Shown here one piece after another: positions 44,901-58,082 of a stretch of DNA of 64,000 nt (position 1 is its first letter; each line of letters opens with the position of its first letter). The stretch covers positions 48,099,274 through 48,163,273 of the forward strand of contig NW_022145606.1 in NCBI RefSeq assembly GCF_000002235.5, written 5' to 3'. The stretch is from Strongylocentrotus purpuratus. Lineage: Eukaryota > Echinodermata > Echinoidea > Camarodonta > Strongylocentrotidae. A program made the position numbers and the translations under genes. The notes under the pieces were generated by a model that worked only from the letters and a program-made list of their open reading frames with translations, made no database searches and was not told the origin of the DNA.

Positions 44901-47900
44901 TCGATCTCGTGGGACAATTAGTTCTAGATAAAAATGGATTCGTGATATTCTTGCACTTATGATTGATTTAATCATTGAACATCCGTTTACAATCCTGACT
45001 GATATTCATCCCAATGTTTTGTTTTAAGCTTCTTTACTTGATGAACTTCAACATGAGTCGATCGGGAGCAGGAGGCTGGTTGTTTTTTATTCCAATACCA
45101 GGGATGTCCAAGGTTCCCTTCGGAGTCATCAAGGCTATGATGACGAATGCTAAGGAATTCTATGCTTTCATCGATCACCATATTGAAGCTCACAAAAAGA
45201 ATGGAGGGCCCGATATCCCCAAAGATTTCATCGATCAGTACTTGATTAAGTTGAAAGAAATGAAGGTAAATATTTCAATGGACGCACCTGTAAACGTTCA
45301 CAGGACGTTGTGCGAATGTATTGAGAGCGTTATGTGTTTGCTGACTTGATTGAGGTCAATATATTCCCAGATCGTCTTAATAGATCTTTATCAGGACTTC
45401 TAATATATCGTGAAATATTTTAATTCCAGCTTTTAATTTTTTATTCGAGTATTTAAAGCTTATCTGCCATAGTTTACAGGAGGGATTAGATCGCTCTGCA
45501 AGGTCACTGGACAGGTGGTTATCTCATCAACTCAGCTCTCAGTTAACATAAGAAAAAGAGGATCATGGGGGACCAATGGTCACCGAATATGCATTGTTTG
45601 TTAATAGAGGGCGCAAGTAGCTACAAGTAGTGCAGTGGGCCTTTAAAGGACAATCCCATCCTATGAAATAGATTACAAAATTCAGAGGCGCTGATTGGTG
45701 AAAATTCGACCTAAAAGAGAACGACAAACAGCAATGGATTTATGAAAATGCATTGCAATGGATTATGGTTACGGGCCCCGTATTCCTTGTTTGCTAATTC
45801 TGGATAACCCGTAGACGTGTTTCAGGTCTAAGATGATGTAGAACCCTTGGGATGTAGCCATATGAAGTGTCTACGAATGCAGGAGGTCAATTTTTTCTTG
45901 AAGAAAAGGCGAAATATGCCGGGAAATTGTGACAAACCAGCAGAATTAACTCATATCCTGCCATGAGACTGCTAGCGCGCTATTGTTATAGTGCTCTGTG
46001 CACGCGAGCACGCTATCGATTAAATGCCACGTTCATGCTAGCGAGCCACCGCTACTCTGCTTTGTGCACGCAAGGGCGCATATGTAATAACAGTCATTGT
46101 TCATGCCCATTGCACCGTGCTGAGTACTTTTGCAGCGCTATTGAAAGTACCATCGCGTGCATCAGATTATCGGCTTTGGATTACGCGACAACAGTCAGAT
46201 TGGATTTTCTCGAGTAATTTAGCAATTTGTTTTTTGTAAAGATTTAAATAACACGCTCTTGAACCAACCTTAAAATTTACTTGGCACACAGGAGATTTGT
46301 GGCTGGCACAATAGGGATTAGCACTGTGGCACTGGGTGCATTGTACGGGTGGCAGCTTAAGAGTTAAAGAAATAAAAGAGGAAAAGAGAGAGATTGAATG
46401 GGGGGGGGGGGTACCTCGAGGTACCAGTACCTCGAATGAGGTAACAAGAGCGTAATCTTTGAGCTGTGTCCAAAAGGTAGTTCACTAGGGTTGGGCAGGA
46501 GGGGGGAGGGGCACTGGACGGATATGCCCCCTCCCGCAACCATTATTAAAAAAAAAACATAAAAGAAATGCCTTTGATGTAGAGAGTAACATATAATTTA
46601 CATCATATGAGGGCATCGTGTTTAAACCAAACATGTATGCCCCTTCTGCTCACCAGGGAACGGAATCTTCATTCAGCCACAATAGTCTTAAAGCCGTCAT
46701 CTCTGACCTCTTCTTCGCTGGGATGGAGACGACCACCACCACGCTCAAGTGGTGTATCCTCTACATGATGGCCTATCCCGAGGTCCAGTCACGTGTCCAG
46801 GCCGAGATGGATCAGGTGGTTGGAAGAGAGCGATTACCAGGGTTGGACGATCGAGAGAATCTTCCTTACACGTGTGCTGTGCTTATGGAGGTCAGTGGCG
46901 TATTGGCTTTGCCTTTGGGGAGGGAAAGATAATTCGACGAATGTTTGCGGTTGTCTGCGTGAGTGTATGTGTGTGTGTGCAGGGGCGGATCCAGCCAGCG
47001 GTAGGGGAGGGGGCCCAATTTGGGGGCCGATAATTAGCTCAGTGGGGGGGGGGTATCTCGAAAAAAGGTCAACTTACACGTAGTAGTACCACCCCCCCCC
47101 CCCCCTGGATCCGCCACTGAGTATGTGTGTGTATGTGTGTCTGTGTTTAGGAGAAATCCACAAAATGAAGATCGTAGAGCGGAGGTCCACGAGACGGAAA
47201 CTTGCAGTATAGGTGTTCATGCCTCCGGCATAGGCAGAATTTCATATATGGAACTGACATTTTTCAAATTATAGAATTCGCAAAATAATTAAATAAAAAG
47301 CATTCATATCTAAGTTTACTAATATAGATTGTCAGTGACGGATGCACGGCCATAACTATCTAAAAAAAAAATACCTCCGATTTTCCTACGTGATAGTTAG
47401 ATTAAAATTTCAGGAATTACACCAATGAATAATTTTCTATTGATGTCGTATTTGTCTAAAGGTCCAGCGCAAGGGGGCCGTGGTTGCACTGGGGGTGCCT
47501 CACATGGCTGCTGCTGACGTCACAATCAAAGGCTACACCATACCTAAGGGTACTATCATCTTCCCTAACATCTTAAATGTGTTGAACAACAAGAACTTCT
47601 GGGACGACTCTGACGCCTTCACACCTGAGAGGTTTCTGAGTGATGATGGGAAGTTGATCAAGAGAGAAGAGCTGATATTTTTCAGTACTGGTGAGCGCAA
47701 TGGGTGGTAATCCCACCGCTGCCACCACTATAAATATAGGGTGGTATTCTGGAAAGCGGACTAACTTTAGTCCATGGATTAATCCTCCGACTAAATAAGG
47801 AATGCCAAGTGCCCATATGAATATATTTTGAATAATTTGATATCTCCCCAAATTACTATGATAACATAATTATACCATAGTTATATTGTTGTTTATTAAT

Positions 47901-48811
47901 TATGTTATTACATTTTATTTTAATTTAGTGACAGATTAAATTATTCAAAAACATATTCATATGGACACTTGGCATTCCATACTTAGTCGGTGGAATAAAC
48001 CATGGACTAAAGTTAGTCCGCTTTTGAGAATACCACCCAATATATTTTATAATGGGCCTAATTATGAACATGTCATTGTGTGTAATCGAAAATATTTGAA
48101 TAAAAGTACGATATACATATACAGGACGTTGGAGGTGCTGGGTGTTGTATAATATTTACATCTTCTTTAATTACATTTGGGCTGCGAGATGTTGTTTATT
48201 TTAGTTTCTTATATGTACCTTGAATTATTTGTTGTTCAAATAATGATCAATATTAACAAGTGACATCATTGATTCTCACTCACTCGCCAACATTTTCGAA
48301 ACTGGAGATTTCATATTCCGGCCATAAATTTGGGGCCATGTCGACATTGCGCCCTCTACGTCTTCCTGGAAAGTAAAAACTACATTTTCTTCAATTCTGA
48401 ACCGTTGATCGTCACGATAATTTCCTTTTACGTTATTGATAACCCTTAGCTAATTTTAATGCATTCCTGTCTCATTCCTGCCCACAGTTATACAATTTCC
48501 ACACAACTGCGTCAGGAGTGTCATTTTTGACAGACATGGCACATAATAAATGTTCACTATCATTATTGTTATTATTATTTCTAAAATTCTATATTTTGTA
48601 ATTTTTTTCAGGTCGCCGTGTTTGTCTCGGAGAGCAACTAGCCCGGATGGAGACGTTCCTTGGTTTTACCAGCCTCCTTCACCGATTCACCTTCAAGAAG
48701 CCAGACAACTCACCACCATTGTCTTTCGAGGCAGTCCTGGGAGGTACAAGGAGTAGCTTACCCTACCTCACCTGCGCTATTCCAAGGGATCCCACTGAAA
48801 ATTTTGCTTGA
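41942..48811 (+). CDS. Cytochrome P450, CYP2-like (clan 2), complete
   Basis: Seven coding exons join in phase to 504 residues: 41942-42105, 43155-43348, 44361-44617, 45029-45265, 46657-46890, 47462-47690 and 48612-48811. All introns are GT/AG. The product should be a microsomal haem-thiolate monooxygenase that takes electrons from P450 reductase. The N-terminal signal anchor lies at about 11-27 and the hinge PPGPTGLP at 38-45. Helix C WKEQR is at 129-133, I-helix AGMETT at 305-310, ExxR at 362-365 (across intron 5), PERF at 417-420, and the haem loop F436-x-x-G-x-R-x-C443-x-G445. The FTLSVFRNLGVGKKS segment is typical of CYP2 proteins, and CYP2J/CYP2U-like is my best guess. I chose the ATG at 41942 because an upstream in-frame ATG at 41900 precedes a splice-acceptor-like site. 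Introns hold several MITEs. Exons 5-7 match the partial paralogue at 16-2109 at about 96-98 % by eye. Confidence 0.95.
42370..42557. mobile_element. piggyBac-like MITE in P450 intron 1
   Basis: 188 bp between two TTAA sites, starting AGCCCCACTGTACTACTT and ending GGAGGCT. Siblings are at 2334, 45457 and 49030. Confidence 0.8.
45457..45642. mobile_element. piggyBac-like MITE in P450 intron 4
   Basis: TTAA-flanked and in inverse orientation to 42370: it carries GGTCACTGGACAGGTGG and ends AGTGCAGTGGGCCT. Confidence 0.8.
46980..47119. mobile_element. hAT-like MITE in P450 intron 5, copy B only
   Basis: 140 bp with inverted ends CAGGGGCGGATCCAG and CTGGATCCGCCACTG and poly(G)/poly(C) inside. It sits in a GT-rich stretch. 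Copy A has only GTATGTGTCTGTCTGTG there. Confidence 0.8.
47739..48038. mobile_element. Palindromic TIR element in P450 intron 6, copy B
   Basis: Same element as 1066-1363, with GGGTGGTATTC and GAATACCACCC ends and long inverted arms. Confidence 0.8.
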
Positions 48812-48822
48812 TTTATTTGTAT

Positions 48823-49001
48823 TAGTTCGCAAGCACAAACCCTGGTCAGTCATAAAAGAGAGTATGCACTATACTATACTATACTAGAGCTGCTCCTGAT
48901 ACCTATATTGACACAACCAGTAGGTAGCTAGGCTAGGCTTCTCTCAAGGCACAATGATTTGTTGATAACGTGTCAAATTAGGGTATGTGCTTGCAGACTA
49001 G
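48823..49001 (+). mobile_element. hAT-like MITE just after P450 stop, copy B
   Basis: It has perfect 8-bp duplications ATTTGTAT at 48815-48822 and 49002-49009. It begins 12 bp after the stop codon. Confidence 0.9.
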
Positions 49002-49029
49002 ATTTGTATTGCTTATATTTTTTTCTTAA

Positions 49030-49213
49030 GCCCCACTGTACTACCTGTAGCTACTTGCTACCTCTATATTGAAAAAATGCCTAAGCGGTGACCATTGGTC
49101 CCCCATGATACTCTTTTTCTTATGTTAATGATAGCTGAGTTGAGGGGCTAGCCACCTGTCAGTGACCACGATGAATGGTCTAATCCCTCCTGGCCAAACT
49201 AGACAGACGGGCT
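49030..49213. mobile_element. piggyBac-like MITE, copy B
   Basis: TTAA on both sides, GCCCCACTGTACTACCTG to AGACAGACGGGCT. Uninterrupted counterpart of 2334-3252. Confidence 0.8.
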
Positions 49214-49726
49214 TTAAAGTACAAAATGCCTGTATGCGTTACAAACAGTAAAACTTAATTAGTGGTATTTTGTTTTTGAAGATCATCGCTTCCTTCGAGA
49301 AAAGTGTTTGACCTTTCGCTGTAGATCATTTTTCCACCAATCCGAGGAATCCATTACAAGGGATTCTCAAAGGGACCTACGGCGTGAAGTCCTTGATGAA
49401 ATTAGAATGGAAATCACATTTGAAAAGAGCAACCTTATCTTTTCGCAACATAACGTTATTTGTATCGATATATCTATTTGATTTCAGTGTTTGTATACAT
49501 TAAGAGGACGCAAATTAAAGGCTCGTTCTCTCGCAACATTACACGACCATATCTGGACGATCGAGGCTTACTACGATCTTTATTCATTGCTAATGAACAG
49601 TCGTAGTTAGGTTTGTTATCAGAGAGTAATTCAGTGCACGTAGTCAGAGTCTAATGGTATATTCTACACAAAATAATACTTCATATTACCGTCTAGCTTT
49701 GTAGGTGGCCAAATAATAAAGAGCTC

Positions 49727-49864
49727 GGGGAGGGGGGGGGGGGGGGGGGTAACAAAACTTGTCATCAGTGACAATTGACAGTTTTTGTTATAACTTATAA
49801 GCTACTGAATTTGTCACTGATTTTTGTTATTTGTCATTGAAAAAAAAGGCTTTGTGAAACGGGC
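49727..49864. mobile_element. GTTTCACAAA-type MITE, copy B only
   Basis: A poly(G) run, AACAAAACTTGTCATCAGTG, then CATTGAAAAAAAAGGC and TTTGTGAAACGGGC. Copy A reads GAGCTCTGTTCTATTAAATGG at this point (near 5550) without the element. Confidence 0.75.
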
Positions 49865-50030
49865 CTCTTTTCTATTAAATGGATCCATAACATACGACCA
49901 GTTGTGCGCTCTCCTTCTATAAAGTATCATTAATTGTTTTTAAACGTCTCTATGACTCACTCTCATAATTGTATACAATATGGCATAATATCTAAAGATT
50001 TTCTGAAGCCATAGGACCAATACCACATAA

Positions 50031-50385
50031 ATAAAGACGGAGAAATATACGGAGACAGTAAAGAGAGAGAGTGAGAGAGTGAGAGAGAGGGGGTAGGGAC
50101 ACACACAGAAGAGAGGAGAGAAAAGAGTAAGAGAGGGGGAAGGACGGAGAGGGAGAGAGAGCGAGAGGGGGTAGAGGAAGATAGAGAGGAGAGAAAATAG
50201 AAAGAGAGGGAGAAGGACGGAGAGAGAGAGGCACATAGAGAGAGGGAGTTGGGACAGACAGAGAGGAGACAGAAGAGAAAGAGAGGGAAAAGGGCGGAGA
50301 GGAAGAGAGAGGGAGAGAGAAATAAAGAAAGACTCAGACATAAGAGAAAGGGAGGAATAGGGACAAGTGGAGAGCGACAGGCCCT
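50031..50385. repeat. GA-rich low-complexity block, copy B
   Basis: GAGA, GACAGA and GGACGGAGAG words, as in 5733-6180 but shorter. Confidence 0.9.
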
Positions 50386-51221
50386 AGCTTCGGTGTATAC
50401 GCTCTACAGTGTGAGTCAAAAAAGTTTACACCTAGAAAATTGGTAATTATTTTAAAAATCATCTATGAACCGTCCCTGCCTTTCTTATGATTATAACGTG
50501 AGTAAAGTATGTACATACGACCTTTGCATTTCATTTTTAACAAAATATCGTGTTAATCATATCACCTCTACCGTGCTGAATCGCGAATCACTTTTATTTC
50601 AATTTACACTCAATAACAAAAATGTGGACTATTTTAATTAAGATTGTTCAATATTTATTTAAGATGAAATTTTCGTTCATATAAAACAAAATGAAATGTA
50701 AATTAACCCTCTTTAAAATTATATGGTCTTTTTTTTCATCACTGTCGGCTAATTGAATTTTTGTTTTGTTTTCATCGAAAATTCGTTGCAAATTTATCAT
50801 TGTTACTGATCCCAGAATAAAATAATTATGGAAATCGGCTTCACATATTTATATTCGAGGCGGGCCCATAGATAGTCCTACTCATCTGACCGTAATTGAT
50901 TGCCTAAATCCCCCTGAGCTTCCGGGGAGCCTGCCCTCTTGACCCTATCAAGTGCCCTAAAGCGGGCCCCTGGATGCTCATTTGACCGTGATTAATATTA
51001 TTGCCTAAAAACGCTGAATTTATGGGAGCTACGCCCCCATGACTCAACACCAATTAGTGACCTGCCAGTGTCACAAATAAGGTATACAAATTTGCTCATC
51101 TGCTCGTAATGAAATGCCTAAAACACCTGCGCTCCGCCCCTTGACCCCCACTGGGGCTTTGCCCCTGAAACCCACACCCATTTACGCTCGCTACCCTCTA
51201 CCTGGTCGTAAATACTTCAAC

Positions 51222-52010
51222 CCCCCCCCCTAAACAAAAACAATCATCAAACAAAACAATCATCTAACAAAACAGTCATCAAACAAAATATTGATCAAAC
51301 AAGATAATCATTAAACAAAACAATCAGCAAACAAAACAATTGGTAAACAACATAGTCATCAAACAAAACAGTAATCAAACAAAATAATCATTAAACAAAA
51401 TAATCAATTGACAAATCAATCATCAAACAAAACAATCATTAAACAAAACAATCAGCAAACAGAACAATCATCAAACGAAATAACCATCTAACAAAACAAT
51501 CATCAAACAAACTTAAATAATCCTCAAACAAAACAATCATGAAATAAAACAGTCATCAAACAAAACAGTCATCAAACAAAACAGTAATCAAACAAACTTA
51601 AATAATCGTCAATAAAAACAATCAGCAAACAAAATAGTCATTAAACAAAACAATCATTAAACAAAACAGTCATGAAAAAAAACTTAAATAATCCTCAAAT
51701 AAAATAATCAGCAAACAAAACAATCGTCAAACGAAACAATCAGCAAACAATATAATCATTAAACAAAATAATCATCAAACGAAAAACTTATTAAACTAAA
51801 CAGTCATTAAAAAAAACAGTCATCAAACAAAATAATTATTACACAAAATAATCATAAAACAAAACAATCATCAAGCAAAATAATCATAAAACAAAACAAT
51901 CATAAAAACAAAACAATCAACAAACGTTATAATCATCAACCACACTTTAATAATCATCAAACACAACAATAATCAAACATAACAATCAATAAACGAAACA
52001 GTTATCACAA
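51222..52010. repeat. Expanded AAACAAAACAATCATC minisatellite, copy B
   Basis: About 790 bp of 12-16 bp units (ATCAAACAAAACA variants), over three times the length of the block in copy A. Confidence 0.9.
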
Positions 52011-52334
52011 CTCCCGGCCAAAATTCATATTTTTAAAATGTTATTTTCAGTATTCGTTTAAACTTTACCGAGTCTGCTTCTGTGATTTTTCTTCTAAGTT
52101 TTAGAATGCCTGTTAATTGGTGTTCACCTAGTACCCTCACCCCTCCCACTAACAACAGCTTGTTACGCCCTGATCTGTTAACTTCTTCGGTTTTATCGTC
52201 AAAATAAGAATCAGTCGCCTTAGATTTGTTTCACTTTCCACGGACGTACCGGTCCGTAACTTATTTATTTGTTCATCTAAAATTACAAGCGCGTCATCTG
52301 ATGATCTTGCCTCCTCAGTATTATATATGTTGGC

Positions 52335-52703
52335 CTACTGAGCTCGAACGCTGGATAGAAGGATTATAATAGAAAGGAGATAGTTTTTATGTCATGTACA
52401 GTGTCTTTGATAGCTGCAGCCATGTAAATTCAAGAATTTTGATGTTTAATAAATTGCAAACTTCTTAAACTTCAAACGAGCGACCAGTGTGATGCGGCAG
52501 GAAAGACGGTGCACTCTCCGCTTGTCCAGCCCCATCGTTCAGGCGATGCAGAGGAGCAATTATCCGCTCGAAGTTGGTGGTTTCTGAATGAGCGCATCGC
52601 AATATCTTGATAGTGATGCAGTGTAGGCATCGCGTCATTTGGGAATCTGGATCATAACACAGTTTTGGAATATTATTTGGATTATCATACAACGTCGAAC
52701 ATG
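52335..52703 (+). other. Exon-like leader unit 1, ending ATG/GTGAG (copy B)
   Basis: Counterpart of 7680-8055. The ATG at 52701-52703 and the following GTGAGA are unchanged, while an upstream segment differs (GAGCGACC for GATCGACGGG). Confidence 0.4.
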
Positions 52704-53304
52704 GTGAGATTTGTTTGATTTATATTGTTGTAACGACATAGCCTACCTCAATGTACAATTGTTCATATTGTAGCATAAGATTTTAAAACTGCCATGAGCT
52801 GTATTTAATTATGAGCTACAAATCATATGTCCTGCGCTTGTATACTCTACTTATAGTTTAGGACTAGCCTCGTCATCTCTCTGCTCGTTGTCTGCCCATG
52901 TCTCTCCTCAGCCCGACGTAGTTGCCATATTAGAGCTCTAACTTCGACACATTAGGCCTGGACCTAATAGAGGTACCAACAAATCCAATTTATTCATAGT
53001 ATTTGACCTTCAAACTAATTTTCATTTGACTTATTGCGTCCTCTCATTTACACTCAACGAACATTGTCAATCGTGTGAACTGTTGAACTGCTGGGATGCA
53101 TGTTCCCGTTTACAATTTTTTGGGTCTTTAAGCCTTTAATTTAATATTAGCCATTTTGAACATGATGTAGTTTATGATTTAGACAACAAACACACATGTA
53201 TGTATGCACTATGTGTCAGTAAGCTTTCACACATGCAGTGTGTTAAGTCATCTCGGATTATAAGCCTGCCTGCCTCGATCAGCTGATGAAAGGCTCCTCG
53301 GTAA

Positions 53305-53653
53305 TTTAGCCTACAGCTCAAACGCTGCTTAGAAAGTTGTTACTTAAAGGAGATGGATGTAGGGTGTCTTTATAAGCTGCATCCATTCAAGTTCAAGAAT
53401 TTCGATGTTTAAAACATTGCCAACTTCTTAACTTTACACGAGCCACCAATGTGATGCGGCAGGAAAGACCGTGCACTCTCTGCGTGTCCAGGCCTATCGT
53501 TCCGGCGATGCAGAGGATCAACTAGCCGCTCAATGTTGATGGTTTTTGAATGAGCGCCTCGCATTATCTACATTGTATACACAGTGAAGGGCATCTTTTG
53601 GGATGAACACAGTTTGGGATTATTATTTGGATTATCACACAACGTTGATCATG
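53305..53653 (+). other. Exon-like leader unit 2, ending ATG/GTGAG (copy B)
   Basis: Counterpart of 8655-9003, with the ATG at 53651-53653 and GTGAGA kept. Confidence 0.4.
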
Positions 53654-54242
53654 GTGAGATTCGTTTGATATATATTTTTGTTGCAATGACCTGCATCCAT
53701 AAGACAGGTCTGATCATCTCTCTGCGCTCTCTCTCTCTCTCTCTCTCGGTCAACTTACGATATTAGCTCTCCTTCCACACTTACACCATGTGCATTACTA
53801 TTTTGGAAAAATTATTCATAGTATTTGACCTTCAAACTAATTTTATATATGACTATAATAACCTCTCTTTTCTCAAACCTTTCTAATTTTTGCTGTGGTT
53901 TGACAGACAGACAGACAGATATCCTTCAACTTTTGTTGTCTTTTCGCACTGAACATGCTGAATAACGTTTGTCTTTATGTGTATAAATATCATACTAATC
54001 TTTGCGTGACACGAGAAGGGAAGTACGTGCTCCTAGCCCCACGCTTGATGTTAACATTTATGATTGACAAATTTTCATTTTTCTAGGCCTACAGATTTGA
54101 GCATAATTATGTACCTAGTATATAGGACTTCCCGTATGAGACCGGGAGAAAAAAAAGAGGGAGCTCGAAAGACGGAGCTCAAGAGTGAGCCGGAGAGAAA
54201 GGGGGAGGGAGATAGAAAGGGGTGGTGTACATTCATTCAATA

Positions 54243-54345
54243 GGGACTTTTAGATTTGCGTGGACTGATACGTGTGACGTCCATTCAAGGCAGTGCATTA
54301 AAAGGACGTAGATCGTAGTTGTCTTCGTGCGAATCTAAAAGTCCC
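54243..54345. mobile_element. mariner-like MITE, copy B
   Basis: TA-flanked GGGACTTTTAGATT to AATCTAAAAGTCCC, slightly shorter than its counterpart at 9605-9716. Confidence 0.85.
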
Positions 54346-54388
54346 TAATGTTGATGTTCATCTTGCGCGCTCCTTCGTCCACAGATCC

Positions 54389-54574
54389 TAGTCTGCAAGC
54401 ACAGACCCTAATTTGACACTTTATCAAAACAAATCATTGTGTATTGAGAGAAGCCTAGCCCAACTACCTACTGGTTGTGTCCTGTGTCAGGAGCAGCTAT
54501 AGAACAAGGCCTATGGTAGTCTTATAGTGCAAACTCTCTTTTGCGACTGACCAGGGTTTGTGCCTGCAAACTAC
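54389..54574 (-). mobile_element. hAT-like MITE with perfect 8-bp TSD, copy B
   Basis: ACAGATCC flanks both sides. Orthologue of 9760-9945. Confidence 0.9.
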
Positions 54575-54860
54575 ACAGATCCAGCTGCGCCGCCTTTTTA
54601 GACTAGCCAGTGCCGTAACTGAGATGATAAACATTATGATTGTGTGAAACACGTGGACCGCGAAGAAGCCTCGAGGCTGTGCGGAAACAGCTGATTAACA
54701 TACCGCAGACATGTACATTCATTTTGTTTATGCTGCGGTGCGTAACGAGAAACAATACGCTCTGTGTCTTCGTACATGTGCGCGGCTTTGTGTATCTCTC
54801 CCACCTCCCTGGTGTAACTTACACTCAAGGCAAATTGAATACATCACACGGAGCTAGGCT

Positions 54861-55104
54861 AGTCTGCAAGCACAAACCTGAATTCGGCGTAAATTATTCA
54901 CAATTGAATGACACACGCCCTTAAAACTAAAACAACAACAACAACAACCCTGGTCAGTCGTAAAAGAGAGTCTGCACTATGAGACTACCATAGACCATGT
55001 ACTGTAGCTGCTCCTGACAACCAGTAAGTAGCTGAGCTAGGCTTCTCTCAAGGCACAATGATTTTTTGATGAAGTGTCAAATTAGGGTCTGTGCTTGCAG
55101 ACTA
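54861..55104 (+). mobile_element. hAT-like MITE, copy B, with small retroposed insert
   Basis: GAGCTAGG duplications flank CTAGTCTGCAAGC to GCTTGCAGACTA. A short insert at 54881-54947 ends in (AAC)n with AACC repeated at both sides, which looks like a tiny retroposed fragment absent from copy A. Confidence 0.8.
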
Positions 55105-57197
55105 GAGCTAGGCGAGCCATAACGTTTGTTTGACCATGGACCTACTACACGTGGTTTGACCAAACGGCTGATATCTATATCAGTATCATTCTCTCCTTTG
55201 CACTCTGTATCTTGACCCTCCCTCATCCTCTCGTCTTCCCGTCCTCTCTCACTTTTCTGTTATCTTTACCTTCATCTCCCTCTGATCCCTTCTATATAAC
55301 GCTCAATTACCATTTCATAAGTATATTCGTCTCAAATCTTCATTGTAAGTTGATAGGTGTACAGGTGTATCAAATTTGACACATGTAATTAACTTCACAT
55401 GTTTATTGACACAGTTTGACCACTCTTTAACCCTTTTCGGCGTGTGTTGACCTGCCGCTGTTATTGCATGTGCATTCAATGTGCAGAATATCACATGCTG
55501 CAGTGGTGAGCCATGGTGTCTGTCATCACATTGAGATCAGACCTCATGGCTACAGACTATTATCCCGAAATTGTGTCACTCATCATCATGACTGGATAAA
55601 GAGGTATGTCCATCTGGACATGTCCAATTTATTATGTCAAGTATTTTACCTCCTACATCGAACACTCTGAGACGTATATTGTTTATTTTGAAGCATTTTC
55701 AAACCAATTCAAATTGAAAACTCTCCCGTTGCTGCTTCTCGAACCTATGATATAAACTTGCAAACCACCTGGCGCTACTTACATTACACCTTTAAAGGGC
55801 ATTCCACGCAACCCTTGTAATAAGGTATTTGGAATAAAAGCAGAATATATGAGAAACCGAATGGCGAAAGTGTGATATAAATAAATATACTGTATATCTG
55901 ACCAATTATCAGAAAGTCACAACTTTTTTAATATGAGATCCCTAAGTCTTAGCGAGTCTCTAATTAGCAGATTGGTTAGTGGATTTTGACGTAGTCGCGA
56001 AAAAGTGTCACGTTTGTCGTGTACACAAATACAAATGATTTAAGTTTTTCTCCTTAGAGCCTTCTCCCTTGGCTTGGGGTACTACTCAACGTCATGGATA
56101 GCGCAGTATAGGTTCTCTGAAAATAATAGACCCGCTAAAGTCTTTCTGATATAAAATCAAATATAAAGTGAAGGGACTCATTTCATGTCAATTCATGTTC
56201 AGAACTCCACACAACTTGATCACAGCAGGGAGATGAGAGTTTAAATTCTAATCTCCCTGATCACAGTTATAACAGCAATACCTTGGACTTGCCCAACTTC
56301 TTACGAATTTGTCATTTATCCAACGCTTTCATAAACAACATAATGATGAAAGTGGATAGTTTTTAGATTTAGAATCATGTTGATTATATGGCGCAATGAT
56401 CGACGATCATTTCATATACCTGCATAAACAATAAGAATGCCACGGTATATATCTTGAGCCTTCAATAGCCAAAGCACTGAATCCATAAAAACAGTCTGCT
56501 GCTTTTACAAAGTTGTCAACTTTGAATAGTGGTGTATGTGTGAAGTGTTTTCTTTGTAATCCGCACTCGCCATTCAGAGGTACTTCAGAAACCCAAGATA
56601 TACGACCGTAGTTTCTTTATTGACAGACATAAGCGCGATATACATGTAGAGCACTTTGGACGGTAGGGGGCAACAATCCCATAAAAGTCACGGTGGCATG
56701 AATTACAATGCTGCTTGGGCGAACAAGAACGAGGTCAAACAGATGTTCGATTCGAGTTCAAAATACACTTGTTCTGAATGGTTAAAATCATATGAGAGGG
56801 ATGTATTATGTTAGTAGTAGGATGGACGTATAAGGTCCATGGTTGTACGATGGGAATTTGATTTGTTAAATATATGAAACCATTATGATGTAGGATTATT
56901 GTGAGGTCGGGTTTATGTAAAGTGGGTCGTTACTCAAATAAAATCATGGTGATTTTAATTTTAGCCTACAAACTGCAGACTCAAACTCGGCCTAACGCCT
57001 TTTGGTGGGGTGGGGTGAGATTGCTTCTTTAATTGGTTTAAGAGTAAGCCTACATGGGAAGTTTAGGTCGTGTGTGTAATTTGGGGTTTAACAGACGTGT
57101 ATCAATCAGAAACTACGTGTAAGTCTTGAACCGGACAGAGAGCTGACCGTACCACTGACATAACTACTAGACCTATCTCTTGTCTCATGCAGGCTTA

Positions 57198-58082
57198 TAC
57201 CCCCTTCACATACACGGATTTTCCTTACGAGTCCTTATACGGATTGCCAACTCGTAGTCAATCGCAATCATCTGTAAATGACTCGCTAGTATCCGTAAAT
57301 AGCTTGTCACAACTCGCTACAACTCGCAGACACTTGTAAGGATCCGTGAAAGGAGAGGCAAATTTGTTGACATGTCAAAAATCTGCTTACGATTGTCCAC
57401 GGATTTATTTGTCCGTAAATAACTCGTAAATAGGTCGTAACAATCCGTTAGTAAAGTAAACCGCTCGCATCAACACGTTACCATCCGTAAACTGCTCATA
57501 AGAATCCCCAAATGACTCGTAAATATTTCTTTAACGATTTATTTTGGTTGGTTTACAATTTGTTTATGGATTATTTACGGATTACTTACGGATTATTTAC
57601 GAATTATTACGAGTGCTTACATGTTGTTTACGATTTCATTTGGGTCGTGTTATAATGGCTTTACGGATCGTTGCGAGTTATTGCGAGCACTTTACGTGTA
57701 GTTACAAGTACTTTACAAATAGATACGTATACTTTAAGTATTCTTACGTATCGTGTACATTTTTGGGGAAAGGTATAAAAGCTGCTAATTAAACTCGTAA
57801 TTAAAAATCTTAAGGATTCGTAAATACTCGTAACTATTTGTAACAAAACGTTAACAGGTCGTTATTAACACGTATGGTGCTCGTAGTTATCCTAATAACG
57901 TGTTACAAACCGTGGAATTCTGCCGTAAGTATATCGTAATAACTCGTAATAATCCGTAAGAAAAAATAAATAGCTCGGAACAACTCTTAAACCGGTCGTA
58001 AAAGTTGCCAAATCGTAAGGATCCGTGAATTTGTGTGATCTGTAAGGACTCGTAAGAAAAATCTGTGTATGTGAAGGGGGTA
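57198..58082. mobile_element. PIF/Harbinger-like GTAA-rich element, copy B
   Basis: Orthologue of 13848-14739, with TTA duplicated at 57195-57197 and 58083-58085, the same ends and the same GTAA-word interior. Confidence 0.85.
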
